Assembly: GCF_001429025.1 (NCBI RefSeq)
Contig: NZ_LMHT01000035.1
Coordinates: forward strand, 390,264 to 454,263
From: Phenylobacterium sp. Root700
GTDB lineage: Bacteria > Pseudomonadota > Alphaproteobacteria > Caulobacterales > Caulobacteraceae
DNA: 64,000 nt
Reading direction: 5' to 3'
Shown: positions 35,835 through 43,883 of the stretch, piece by piece
Layout: each line of letters begins with the position of its first letter
How positions within the stretch are numbered: position 1 is the first letter of the stretch
The notes under the pieces: model-generated
What the model saw: only the letters and a program-made list of their open reading frames with translations
Database searches by the model: none
What the model was told of the DNA's origin: nothing
Position numbers and translations under genes: made by a program

Positions 35835-36863
35835 ATGATCTTCGAACAGATCGCGACCGGCGGATGCCAGTCCTATCTCGTCGGCTGCGAAGCCACGCGC
35901 GCCGCGGTGATCATCGATCCCGAACTCACCCAGATCGACCGCTATATCGGCCTCGCGAGCCAGCATGGCCTGCACGTGCGCTACGTCGTCGACACCCACA
36001 CCCACGCCGACCACTTCTCTGCCAGTCGCGAGCTTGCGAAGGCGCTGCATACGCCGGTGGTGATGCACCGGCTGAGCCCGGCCCCCTACGCCGACATGCG
36101 GCTCGACGACGGCGACATGCTGATCGTCGGCGAACTTCGGCTGCAGGCGTTGCACACGCCGGGCCATACGCGCGACTCCATGTGCCTGGTCATGGCCGAC
36201 CGGGTGTTCACCGGCGACACCCTGCTGATCGGCGGAACCGGACGAACCGACCTGCCCAGCGGCGATCCGCACGCCCTCCATGAAAGTCTGTTCGGCAAGC
36301 TCCTGAAGCTGCCGCCAGAGACGCTGGTCTTCCCCGCTCACGACTACAAGGGCTGCTCGTGCTCGACCATTGGCGCGGAAATCACCGACAATCCGCGCCT
36401 GCAGAAGACCGAGCGCGCGGACTTCGTGGCGATGATGCAGAGCCTCGACCTGTCGGCGCCCACGCACCTGACCGAGGCCCTGCGCACCAATATGAGCGGC
36501 GGCAAGACCGTCGCCCAGCTGCTCTCCGAGGCTGCGGCCAAGGTCCCCTTCATGTCCCTGGCCGAACTCAACGCGCGGATCGGCGGCAACAGCCGCGACA
36601 TGGTCATCCTCGATATTCGCGAGAAGGACGCCTTCCTGGCCGGCCACATACCCGGCGCCGTGCATTTGCCGCGCGGTCAGCTGGAGCTGCGGGCCAATAC
36701 CGACCTGCCCGATCCCACGGTGCGGATCCTCACCTGCTGCGAGTTCGGCAAGATCTCGACCCTGGCCGCCGCCACCCTGCGCGAGCTCGGCTACGGCCGG
36801 GCCGTGGCCCTCGACGGCGGCATGAAGGGCTGGCGCGAAGCCGGCTACGCCCTGGAAACCTAG
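35835..36863 (+). CDS. Metallo-beta-lactamase-fold hydrolase fused to a rhodanese domain
   Basis: A 342-residue two-domain protein. Residues 1 to about 235 are an MBL fold with the iron/zinc motif THTHADH, HTPGHTRDS and TGDTLLIGGTGRTD, in the ETHE1/persulfide dioxygenase pattern. Residues about 250-342 are a rhodanese domain (DIREKDAFLAGHIPGAVHLPR; probable active Cys in TCCEFGK; DGGMKGWREAGY). Such fusions oxidise glutathione persulfide and shuttle sulfane sulfur. It lies 101 bases after the thiolase gene and has no ACT element of its own; it may be read through from site 9. Its part in the pathway is unclear. Confidence 0.88.
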   Translation: MIFEQIATGGCQSYLVGCEATRAAVIIDPELTQIDRYIGLASQHGLHVRYVVDTHTHADHFSASRELAKALHTPVVMHRLSPAPYADMRLDDGDMLIVGELRLQALHTPGHTRDSMCLVMADRVFTGDTLLIGGTGRTDLPSGDPHALHESLFGKLLKLPPETLVFPAHDYKGCSCSTIGAEITDNPRLQKTERADFVAMMQSLDLSAPTHLTEALRTNMSGGKTVAQLLSEAAAKVPFMSLAELNARIGGNSRDMVILDIREKDAFLAGHIPGAVHLPRGQLELRANTDLPDPTVRILTCCEFGKISTLAAATLRELGYGRAVALDGGMKGWREAGYALET

Positions 36864-36899
36864 CGCCCGGATCGGGCGCGACGGATGCGGCGCCCATAA

Positions 36900-36920
36900 G
36901 CTTGCAATATTAGACTTACT
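36900..36920 (+). promoter_or_regulatory. ACT direct-repeat element, site 10
   Basis: GCTTGCA, 7 bases, ACTTACT, ending 64 bases before the thiolase 2 start. Only the first base differs from the consensus first half. Confidence 0.7.
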
Positions 36921-36984
36921 GTGAGAAGCCGAGGTCTAAGCCTGACGCTCACGTTCGATGCAGCGCGGCCAAGAGGAGACGCAC

Positions 36985-38139
36985 GTGGACGCATGGATAT
37001 ACGACGCCGTACGCACCCCGCGCGGCAAGGCGCGGCCTGACGGCGCGCTCGCGGCCAACACCCCGCAGGCCCTGGTCGGCAATCTCGTCAACGCCCTTGA
37101 GCAACGTGGCCACGATCCCCGCGACAGCCAGGCCCTGGTGCTGGGCTGCGTCGGCCAGATCGGCGACCAGGGCGGCAATATCGCCCTGGTGTCCAAGCTG
37201 CATTCCGGCGTCTCGGAAGACGCCTACGCCTTCACCCTGAACAACTATTGCGTCTCTGGCCTGACCGCGATCGGCCATGCCGGGGCGATGGTGGCCGGCG
37301 GCGCGGTCCGCCAAGCCCTGGCCGGCGGTGTCGAGATGATGTCCCGCGTCGGCTTCATGGGCGACAACGCGGCCTACTACACCGACGCCAGCTTGCCCAA
37401 GCGGGCGCGTTATGTCCCGGTGGTCGTCGCCGCCGACCGGTTGGCGCAAGCCGAGGGCGTCGCCCGAGAGGCTCTGGACGCCGTCACCCTCACCTCCCAG
37501 ACCCTGACCCGCGAGGCCGAGGACAAGCCCGCCCTGCTGGCCTCGCGCATCGCCGTCGACGGTCACACGAGCGAGGAATGCGCCCGCCCGTCGACCACCG
37601 CGGAATCGCTGGCCGCCATGAAGCCCGGCTTTGCGGCCCTGGCGGCGTCCTACGCATCGGCCCTCGAAGGCCCCATCGACCACCGCCATACCCTGGCCCA
37701 TGCGCCGCCGGTCGCCGACGGCGCCGGACTGGCGGTCGTGGGCGGCGCGCCGACGCCGGCCAGGCCCGCCCGCGCCCGTATCATCGCCTATGCCGAGGCC
37801 GGCGGCGATCCGCACGCCTCGCTGCTCGCGGGTTTCACCGCCATGGACCGCGCCCTTGAGCGCGCCGGGCTCACCCTGGCCGACATGGACCGCATCGAGT
37901 TCATGGAGGCGTTCGCCGTCACCATCGCCAAGTTCCTGCGCGATCGCCCGGCCGATCCGCAGCGGGTCAATGTCGGCGGCGGCCATTTGGCCAAGGGCCA
38001 TCCCATGGGCGCCACTGGCGCGATCCTGTTGTCGTCCCTGCTCGACGCCCTGGACGCTGCTGACGGCCGTCTGGGCCTCGTCGTCGCCACCGGCGCCGGC
38101 GGCGTCGGCGCGGCCATGGTGGTCGAACGCCTCGCCTAG
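36985..38139 (+). CDS. Thiolase-family acyl-CoA acyltransferase homologue 2
   Basis: A 384-residue thiolase of the FadA/FadI-like type. Cys89 in NNYCVSGL is the acyl-accepting nucleophile and His339 lies in KGHPMGATGA. The C-terminal second cysteine (usual CxGGGxG) is replaced: the segment reads ATGAGGVGAA with Thr369. I chose the GTG at 36985, preceded by AGAGGAG at 7 bases; an ATG at 36958 is the alternative. It is followed by an acyl-CoA ligase gene 23 bases on. Without the second Cys normal thiolysis is doubtful. Confidence 0.85.
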   Translation: MDAWIYDAVRTPRGKARPDGALAANTPQALVGNLVNALEQRGHDPRDSQALVLGCVGQIGDQGGNIALVSKLHSGVSEDAYAFTLNNYCVSGLTAIGHAGAMVAGGAVRQALAGGVEMMSRVGFMGDNAAYYTDASLPKRARYVPVVVAADRLAQAEGVAREALDAVTLTSQTLTREAEDKPALLASRIAVDGHTSEECARPSTTAESLAAMKPGFAALAASYASALEGPIDHRHTLAHAPPVADGAGLAVVGGAPTPARPARARIIAYAEAGGDPHASLLAGFTAMDRALERAGLTLADMDRIEFMEAFAVTIAKFLRDRPADPQRVNVGGGHLAKGHPMGATGAILLSSLLDALDAADGRLGLVVATGAGGVGAAMVVERLA

Positions 38140-38162
38140 AACTCTCCAGGAGACTGCGGCCC

Positions 38163-39857
38163 ATGATCCTCGCACCGGCTGAACGCATCGCCGACCATCG
38201 GGCCAGGGGCTGGTGGGGCGACACGCGGATGAGCGACCTGTTCGACGCCCACGTCCGCCGCAAACCGGGCGCCCCGGCGGTCATTGACCCGCCGAACACC
38301 CAGGCCATCGTCGGCCGGCCGCCCCGCGAGCTCACCTGGGCGGAGCTGGACGACGAGGTGACGCGGCTGATGGCGGTGCTGCTTGGTCACGGGATCGGCA
38401 AGGACGACGTGATCCTGGTCCAGCTTCCGAATGTCGTCGAACTTACAGTGGCTTATCTCGCTTGCTTCAAGCTGGGCGTCATCGTCACCCCGGCCCCCGT
38501 GCAGTACCGGGAGAACGAACTTGCCGGCATCGTCCGGCGCACCGACGCCAAGGCGGCGATCACCGCGGCCTCCATCGGCGGGCAGGACCATGTCGCGCCG
38601 ATGCGCTCCCTGCAGCCGGGCCTGGGCCCGATCTTCAGTCTCGGCGCGGCCGAGGGGGCGTTGGAACTGGCTCCGCTGATGGACCAGGTCGAAGCCGCCG
38701 AAATGGCCGCGGCGACGGCGGCCGCCGAGGCGGCGAACATCACCGCCGACGACGTGGCGACCATCTGCTGGACCTCCGGCACCGAGGCCGAGCCCAAGGG
38801 CGTGCCGCGCAGCCACAACGAATGGCTGATCATGGCCCAGGGCGTGATCGGCGCGGCCGGTCTGGCCGACGGCGCGCGGATGCTGAACCCGTTCCCGATG
38901 GTCAATATGGCCGGGGTCTCCACCGCCGTCGCCGGATGGCTGCTGGTCGGCGGCGTGCTGATCCAGCACCACCCCTTCGATCTGTCGATCATGCTGCAGC
39001 AGATGCGCGAGCGCGCCATCGACTACACGGTCGCCCCGCCGGCGGTGTTGAACCTGCTGACCCAGGACCCCAGCCTGCTGGAAGGCGTCGATTTCGGCCG
39101 TCTGCGCGCCATCGGCTCGGGCTCGGCGCCGTTGTCGGAGACGATGATCCGCGCCTTCCATGACCGCTACGGCGTCCACATCATCAACTACTTCGGCTCC
39201 AACGAGGGCATGTCGCTCTGCGGTACGGCGGCCGATATTCCCGATCCAGCCCACCGGGCGATCTACTTCCCGCGGGTCGGCGTCGCCGGCCATGACTGGG
39301 CCTATCCGCTCAACGACCGCTTCTTCACCCGCCTGGTGGATCCCGAAACCGAGCTGGAGATCACCGGCGCCGGACAGATCGGCGAGATGCGCATCAAGGG
39401 GCCGACCTTGTTCTCCGGCTATTGGCGCGCGCCGGAACTGACCAAGAAGGCGTTCGACGCCGAGGGCTGGTTCCGCACCGGCGACCTGTTCGAGATCGCC
39501 GGCGACGACGAGCAGTTCTACCGGTTCGTGGGCCGCCTGAAGGACATCATCATCCGGGGCGGCATGAACATCTCGTCCGAAGAGATCGAAGCCCACCTGA
39601 TGGCCCACCCCGACATCGCCGATGTCGCCGTGGTCGGCGCCCCCGACGAGCGCCTGGGCGAGCGGGTCTGCGCTTTCGTTGTGGCCAAACCGGGCGCCGC
39701 GCCCACCCGGGATTCCATCAACGCCTTCCTGACCAGCCAGCGCAAGGTCGCCGTCTTCAAGCAGATCGAGCGTCTGGAAACCGTGACCTCCCTGCCCCGC
39801 AATCCGGTCGGCAAAGTTCTGAAGCGTCAGTTGCGGGACTCGCTCGTCACCGTGTGA
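38163..39857 (+). CDS. Acyl-CoA ligase (AMP-forming), third of three
   Basis: A 564-residue ANL ligase with a longer N-terminus than the other two. The P-loop is TSGTEAEPKGV; later motifs are YFGSNEGMS, GWFRTGDLFEIAGDD, GRLKDIIIRGGMNISSEEIEA in part, and NPVGKVLKRQLRD with the catalytic Lys. CCAGGAGAC precedes the start. It is co-transcribed with thiolase 2. Three ligases of different subtypes in one island suggest different acids at successive steps, or a branched substrate range. Confidence 0.9.
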   Translation: MILAPAERIADHRARGWWGDTRMSDLFDAHVRRKPGAPAVIDPPNTQAIVGRPPRELTWAELDDEVTRLMAVLLGHGIGKDDVILVQLPNVVELTVAYLACFKLGVIVTPAPVQYRENELAGIVRRTDAKAAITAASIGGQDHVAPMRSLQPGLGPIFSLGAAEGALELAPLMDQVEAAEMAAATAAAEAANITADDVATICWTSGTEAEPKGVPRSHNEWLIMAQGVIGAAGLADGARMLNPFPMVNMAGVSTAVAGWLLVGGVLIQHHPFDLSIMLQQMRERAIDYTVAPPAVLNLLTQDPSLLEGVDFGRLRAIGSGSAPLSETMIRAFHDRYGVHIINYFGSNEGMSLCGTAADIPDPAHRAIYFPRVGVAGHDWAYPLNDRFFTRLVDPETELEITGAGQIGEMRIKGPTLFSGYWRAPELTKKAFDAEGWFRTGDLFEIAGDDEQFYRFVGRLKDIIIRGGMNISSEEIEAHLMAHPDIADVAVVGAPDERLGERVCAFVVAKPGAAPTRDSINAFLTSQRKVAVFKQIERLETVTSLPRNPVGKVLKRQLRDSLVTV

Positions 39858-39871
39858 GCCCGCCGTCACGT

Positions 39872-39892
39872 TTTTAGTCTCAAAAGACAAGT
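39872..39892 (-). promoter_or_regulatory. ACT direct-repeat element, site 11
   Basis: On the reverse strand: ACTTGTC, 7 bases, ACTAAAA. It starts 15 bases after the ligase stop, in the gap before the acyl-CoA dehydrogenase gene. Confidence 0.65.
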
Positions 39893-39919
39893 TGACCGAT
39901 TGCTCACCCCTCGACACAT

Positions 39920-39940
39920 CGATAGTATCATTTTGCAAGT
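39920..39940 (-). promoter_or_regulatory. ACT direct-repeat element, site 12
   Basis: On the reverse strand: ACTTGCA, 7 bases, ACTATCG. It lies 22 bases before the forward acyl-CoA dehydrogenase start, so the element here is in the orientation opposite to the gene it would control. Confidence 0.7.
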
Positions 39941-39962
39941 TATAAATCGGGAGGATGGATAG

Positions 39963-41150
39963 ATGGCGGCGACAGACAAACCGGTCCTGGATTTCGACGG
40001 GCTGCGCCCGCCCAGCCCCTTCATGACTGAGAAGCACCACGCCTGGCGCGCTCAGCTCCGCGCCTTCATCGAGGCCGAGATCGCGCCGAACCTGGACGCC
40101 TGGGACGCCGCTGCGACCTTCCCCGACGAGCTCTACATCAAGGCCGCGAAGGCCGGGGTCATGGGCATGGGCTTCTCCGAGGAGCTCGGCGGGACCGGCG
40201 AGGACATCGACCTCTATTACCGGATCATCTTCGCCGAAGAGTTCTTCCGCATGGGCTCGGGCGTGGTGTTCGCCGATCTGGCGACGCACTGGATCGCCCT
40301 GCCGCCGGTCATCGCCTTCGGCCCCGAGGAAATGCGCGAGCGCATCGCCCGCCCGGTGCTGGCCGGTGAGAAGAAGATGGCCTTCGCGGTCACCGAACCT
40401 TCCGGCGGCTCCGATGTCGGCGCCTTCCAGACCACGGCCGAACGGCGCGGCGACAACTACATCGTCAACGGCGGCAAGATCCTCATCTCCGGCGCCACCC
40501 GCGCCGACTACATGCTGACCGCGGTCCGCACCGGCGGTCCGGGCGTCGGCGGCCTGTCCCTGCTGCTGATCGAGGCTGACCGCCCCGGCGTCAGCACCAA
40601 GCCCGTGAAGGGGCTCGGCTGGTACAACGGCAACAACGGCTCCATCCATTTCGACAATGTCGAGGTCCCGGTCTCCAACCTGATCGGCGTCGAGAACCGC
40701 GGCTTCGCGGGCCTCGCCAACCAGTTCAACATCGAGCGGTTCAGCGGCATCGCCGCGACCCTGGCCATGGCCCGGACGGCCATCGCCGAGGCCATCTCCT
40801 GGGCCCGCCAGCGCCACACCTTCGGCCAGCGCCTGATCGACCACCAGGTCATGCGCCACAAGATCGTCGAGATGATCCAGCGGGTGAACGCCTGCTACGC
40901 CTATCTCGACATCCTGGTCTGGCGCTTCAGCCAGGGCGAGGTCCCGGTCGCCGACCTGGCGATGATGAAGATCTCGGCGACCACCACCCTGGAACACTGC
41001 GCCCGCGAAAGCCTGCAGGTCCTGGGCGGCCGCGCCTACACCGGCGACAACCGGGTCGAGCGCATCTATCGCGAAGCCCGCATCTTCGTCATCGGCGGCG
41101 GTTCCGAAGAGATCCTCCGCGACCTGGCCGGCCGTCAGATGGGCCTCTAA
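39963..41150 (+). CDS. Acyl-CoA dehydrogenase, long-chain/isovaleryl-type active site
   Basis: A 395-residue FAD enzyme that would introduce an alpha-beta double bond into an acyl-CoA. Landmarks: FAVTEPSGGSDVGAFQTTA (FAD- and substrate-binding), GLGWYNGNNGSIHFDNVEV, ARQRHTFGQRL and LQVLGGRAYTGDNRVERIYRE. The usual EGT catalytic Glu site reads IGGGSEE; the Glu in NIERF matches the base position used by long-chain and isovaleryl-type enzymes, so it is probably active. GGGAGG precedes the start. No enoyl-CoA hydratase gene accompanies it. Confidence 0.92.
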   Translation: MAATDKPVLDFDGLRPPSPFMTEKHHAWRAQLRAFIEAEIAPNLDAWDAAATFPDELYIKAAKAGVMGMGFSEELGGTGEDIDLYYRIIFAEEFFRMGSGVVFADLATHWIALPPVIAFGPEEMRERIARPVLAGEKKMAFAVTEPSGGSDVGAFQTTAERRGDNYIVNGGKILISGATRADYMLTAVRTGGPGVGGLSLLLIEADRPGVSTKPVKGLGWYNGNNGSIHFDNVEVPVSNLIGVENRGFAGLANQFNIERFSGIAATLAMARTAIAEAISWARQRHTFGQRLIDHQVMRHKIVEMIQRVNACYAYLDILVWRFSQGEVPVADLAMMKISATTTLEHCARESLQVLGGRAYTGDNRVERIYREARIFVIGGGSEEILRDLAGRQMGL

Positions 41151-41179
41151 CCGCCCACCTCCATCGGCAAGACAAAGAA

Positions 41180-41206
41180 AGGGCCGCCCCGGATCGGGGC
41201 GGCCCT
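41180..41206. terminator. Bidirectional terminator hairpin
   Basis: AGGGCCGCCCCG (41180-41191) pairs perfectly with CGGGGCGGCCCT (41195-41206) around GAT, with an A-rich run on the left for reverse transcripts. It separates convergent genes. Confidence 0.85.
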
Positions 41207-41247
41207 AGTCGTTTGCGGGCGCAGGGTGGGTGTCCCGCGGAGGAACT

Positions 41248-43581
41248 CTAGAAGCTGGCGCGCAGGGTCACGCCATAGGTGCGCGGATCACCGAGGAAGG
41301 CCGAGAAGGACCCTGTCTGGAACGTCGTCGGGATCTTGCGGCGCGAGTATTCGGTGTTGAACAGGTTCCGCGCCCACAGCTCCACCCGCCAGCGTTCTTC
41401 ATTGGTGGAGAGGCTCAGCCGGGCGTTGACCAGGGTGTAGCCCTTCTGGATGCGCAGCGGGTCGAAGGCGGCCAGGTACTGGTCCGACACATAGCGCGCA
41501 TCGGCGTAAATCTGCCCGTTGAAGCCACTGTCGCCGATCGGGAACTTGTAGGTCGCCGAGCTGACCGAGGTCCACTTGGGCGACTGCTCCATCTGTTTGC
41601 CGGCGAAGGCGACATTGCCCGGATCGTTGGTGTAGCGGGCGTCGGTATAGGTCACGCCCTGGGTCAGGGTCAGGCTGTCGATCGGCCGCCAGGTGGCCTC
41701 GACCTCGGCCCCGCTGGTCAGCGCCTCGGCCAAGCGGCGGACCCGGAAGGCGACCCCCGTGAACTCCACGAGTTGGAAGCCTTTGACGACCTGATGGAAG
41801 ACCGCGGTGTTGATCCGCAGCTTGTTCTCGAACAGCTCCAGCTTCAGCCCGGCCTCATAAGCGTCGGTCGTTTCGGGGCCGAAGGCCAGGTCCGAGCCCC
41901 GCGGCGTGCCCGGCGTCGTAAAGCCGGCGCGATCGAGGTTGTAGCCGCCCGACTTGTAGCCGCGCGAATAGGACAGATAGCTCTTGGCGTGATCGGTGAA
42001 GGCGTAGTCCATCACCGCGGTGCCGGAGAACTCCGTCTCTCGACGGCTGTCCGTCGCCGCGCCATTGTCGGTCTTGATCCGGGTGTCCCAGAAGAACAGG
42101 CAGAAGGCGCCGATGCCGGCGGTGTCGCCATTGGCCAGCGCTGCGTCGCAGGCCGGGTTGAAATTGATCGACAGCACCGAGACCGACTTCTCGTTGACCG
42201 TGTAGCGAAGCCCCCCGGTCACCGCGAGCTTGTCGGTGATGTGGAAGGTGTCGTGGGTGAAGACGGCGAAGTCGTCGCCCTTCTGATTGGAGAGCCCCTG
42301 CGCGCCGTCGCCGGGTTTCCAGGCCGCCAGCGTCGCCGGCTTGAAGGCCGCCGCCCCGCCGAAGAAGTCGGCGTAGGACGCCCCCATCTTGTAGGCGAAG
42401 TCCTGGAAGATCTCCTGGTGGGAATAGTAACCGCCGACCAGCCAATCCAGCCGCCCGGTCGTGCCCAGCAGGCGCACCTCCTGGGTCGCCTGGGTGAAGC
42501 CGGCGCGCAAGCCGTCCTTGTCGATGTAGCCGAGGTCGACGCCGCTATGGTCGAAGTCCTGGCCGCGATTGGCCTGCCACTTGCGGAACGCGCTGATCGA
42601 GACGAACTGCGCAAAGCCCAGGTCCCAATCGATCTGACCGGAGAAGCCGAAGTCGGTCACGTCTTCCTGGTTGACCCGGCCCGGCGTGGTGGCGGCGATG
42701 CGATCGAAGGGGTCCAGGCTGCCGGCGTTCAGGTAGCCGCGCCCGGCCGCCAGGGCGTTGGACTTGGCCAGCACCGGCCCGGCCTTTGCGAGTACGGCCG
42801 CGCAGCAGTCCTCGTTACGCTTGGTGTAGTCGGCGATGAAGTTGAAGCGCAGGTTTTCGGTCGCGTCGACCCGGACCTTGGCCCGCACGAACAACCGCTC
42901 CATGCGGTTGATGTCGTCGCCGGAATTGATCTCCTCCAGCAGGCCGTCGCGCTTCTGGATGATCGCCTCCAGGCGTCCACCGACGCCGTCGCCCAGCGGG
43001 CCGGACACCCCCGCGGCGGCGCGCATCCAGTTGTAGTTTCCGTAGGTCCCCTCGGCGTAGCCCTCAAAGGAATCCATGTTCGGGCCGGGGGTCACGATGT
43101 TGATCAGCCCCGCCGAGGTGTTCGCGCCGTAGAGCGTGCCCTGCGGCCCGCGCAACACCTCGATCCGTTCGACGTCGCCGAGTTCGGACATCGCCACCCC
43201 GGTCCTGGCCCGGACCACGCCGTCGATCACCACCCCGACCGCCGACTCCAGGCCAGGGTTCGTCGAGAGCGTGCCGATGCCGCGGATGCGCAGGCTGGAG
43301 TCCGAATCCCCGCCCGGCGTCTGGGCGCTGAGGCTCGGCGCCAGGGCGGTCATGTCGCGCAGGTCGCGGATGCCGGACGCCTTGAGCTGCGTCCCGGTGA
43401 CGGCGGTGACCGCCAGCGGCACGTCGATCAGCGCCTCCTGGCGCTTTGTGGCGGTGACGATGACCTCTTCCACCGCGGTCTGTGCGTGGGCGGCGCCAGC
43501 GGCTGTGACAAGCGTCAGGGCCAGCGCGGAGCCGGCCATGAGATATGCGTGATTACGGGTACTCGACTGCCTGAGCGTCAT
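41248..43581 (-). CDS. TonB-dependent outer-membrane receptor, second of the island
   Basis: A 777-residue receptor with a signal peptide ending AAHAQ (about residue 34), a TonB-box-like VEEVIVTATKRQEA, the plug (LRIRGIGTLST, GVVIDGVVRAR, IEVLRGPQGTLYGAN) and a barrel ending VTLRASF. The start at 43581 has GGGGAGG 6 bases upstream; the in-frame ATG at 43701 would add 40 residues and overlap the regulatory region. It faces the HxlR regulator across a 302-bp gap holding sites 13 and 14. Its plug resembles that of the 19900-22110 receptor. Ligand unknown. Confidence 0.92.
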   Translation of the reverse strand: MTLRQSSTRNHAYLMAGSALALTLVTAAGAAHAQTAVEEVIVTATKRQEALIDVPLAVTAVTGTQLKASGIRDLRDMTALAPSLSAQTPGGDSDSSLRIRGIGTLSTNPGLESAVGVVIDGVVRARTGVAMSELGDVERIEVLRGPQGTLYGANTSAGLINIVTPGPNMDSFEGYAEGTYGNYNWMRAAAGVSGPLGDGVGGRLEAIIQKRDGLLEEINSGDDINRMERLFVRAKVRVDATENLRFNFIADYTKRNEDCCAAVLAKAGPVLAKSNALAAGRGYLNAGSLDPFDRIAATTPGRVNQEDVTDFGFSGQIDWDLGFAQFVSISAFRKWQANRGQDFDHSGVDLGYIDKDGLRAGFTQATQEVRLLGTTGRLDWLVGGYYSHQEIFQDFAYKMGASYADFFGGAAAFKPATLAAWKPGDGAQGLSNQKGDDFAVFTHDTFHITDKLAVTGGLRYTVNEKSVSVLSINFNPACDAALANGDTAGIGAFCLFFWDTRIKTDNGAATDSRRETEFSGTAVMDYAFTDHAKSYLSYSRGYKSGGYNLDRAGFTTPGTPRGSDLAFGPETTDAYEAGLKLELFENKLRINTAVFHQVVKGFQLVEFTGVAFRVRRLAEALTSGAEVEATWRPIDSLTLTQGVTYTDARYTNDPGNVAFAGKQMEQSPKWTSVSSATYKFPIGDSGFNGQIYADARYVSDQYLAAFDPLRIQKGYTLVNARLSLSTNEERWRVELWARNLFNTEYSRRKIPTTFQTGSFSAFLGDPRTYGVTLRASF

Positions 43582-43703
43582 GGACGACCTCCCCTTTTGC
43601 ACTTTTCTGAGCGCGGGTTCCGGCCGCCTGTTCGGCGTTGCGCGCCGCACAGACAAGCAATCCAGAAACGCGCATCGGGTCTTTACCCGACCCGGAATCA
43701 TTA

Positions 43704-43724
43704 GGTTGCAAAAAGAGACTGGTC
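43704..43724 (+). promoter_or_regulatory. ACT direct-repeat element, site 13 (divergent first half)
   Basis: GGTTGCA, 7 bases, ACTGGTC. The spacer AAAAGAG is identical to that of site 14, whose start is 24 bp further on, so this looks like a tandem duplication with decay. The remainder of the 302-bp gap 43582-43883 shows nothing else I can support. Confidence 0.55.
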
Positions 43725-43727
43725 AAG

Positions 43728-43748
43728 ACTTTCAAAAAGAGACTAATT
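43728..43748 (+). promoter_or_regulatory. ACT direct-repeat element, site 14
   Basis: ACTTTCA, 7 bases (AAAAGAG), ACTAATT, between the TonB receptor and the HxlR regulator gene, 135 bases before the regulator start. Confidence 0.7.
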
Positions 43749-43883
43749 TGAACGCCTCATCGAGAGGCGCCCCAAGGCCTTCCGGCTGGACGACGACGAT
43801 CCCTGGCCTCACCATCCGGTGGTTGCAGCGTTCAAAGACTGGACAGCCTGGGTAGGCGGCTATACCCGTTGGGCAGGAGAGCC

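Noticed and set aside
39963..41150. Apparent loss of the catalytic Glu of the acyl-CoA dehydrogenase (IGGGSEE instead of EGT)
   Set aside because: Long-chain and isovaleryl-type enzymes place the base elsewhere, and the Glu in NIERF matches that position, so the enzyme is probably active.
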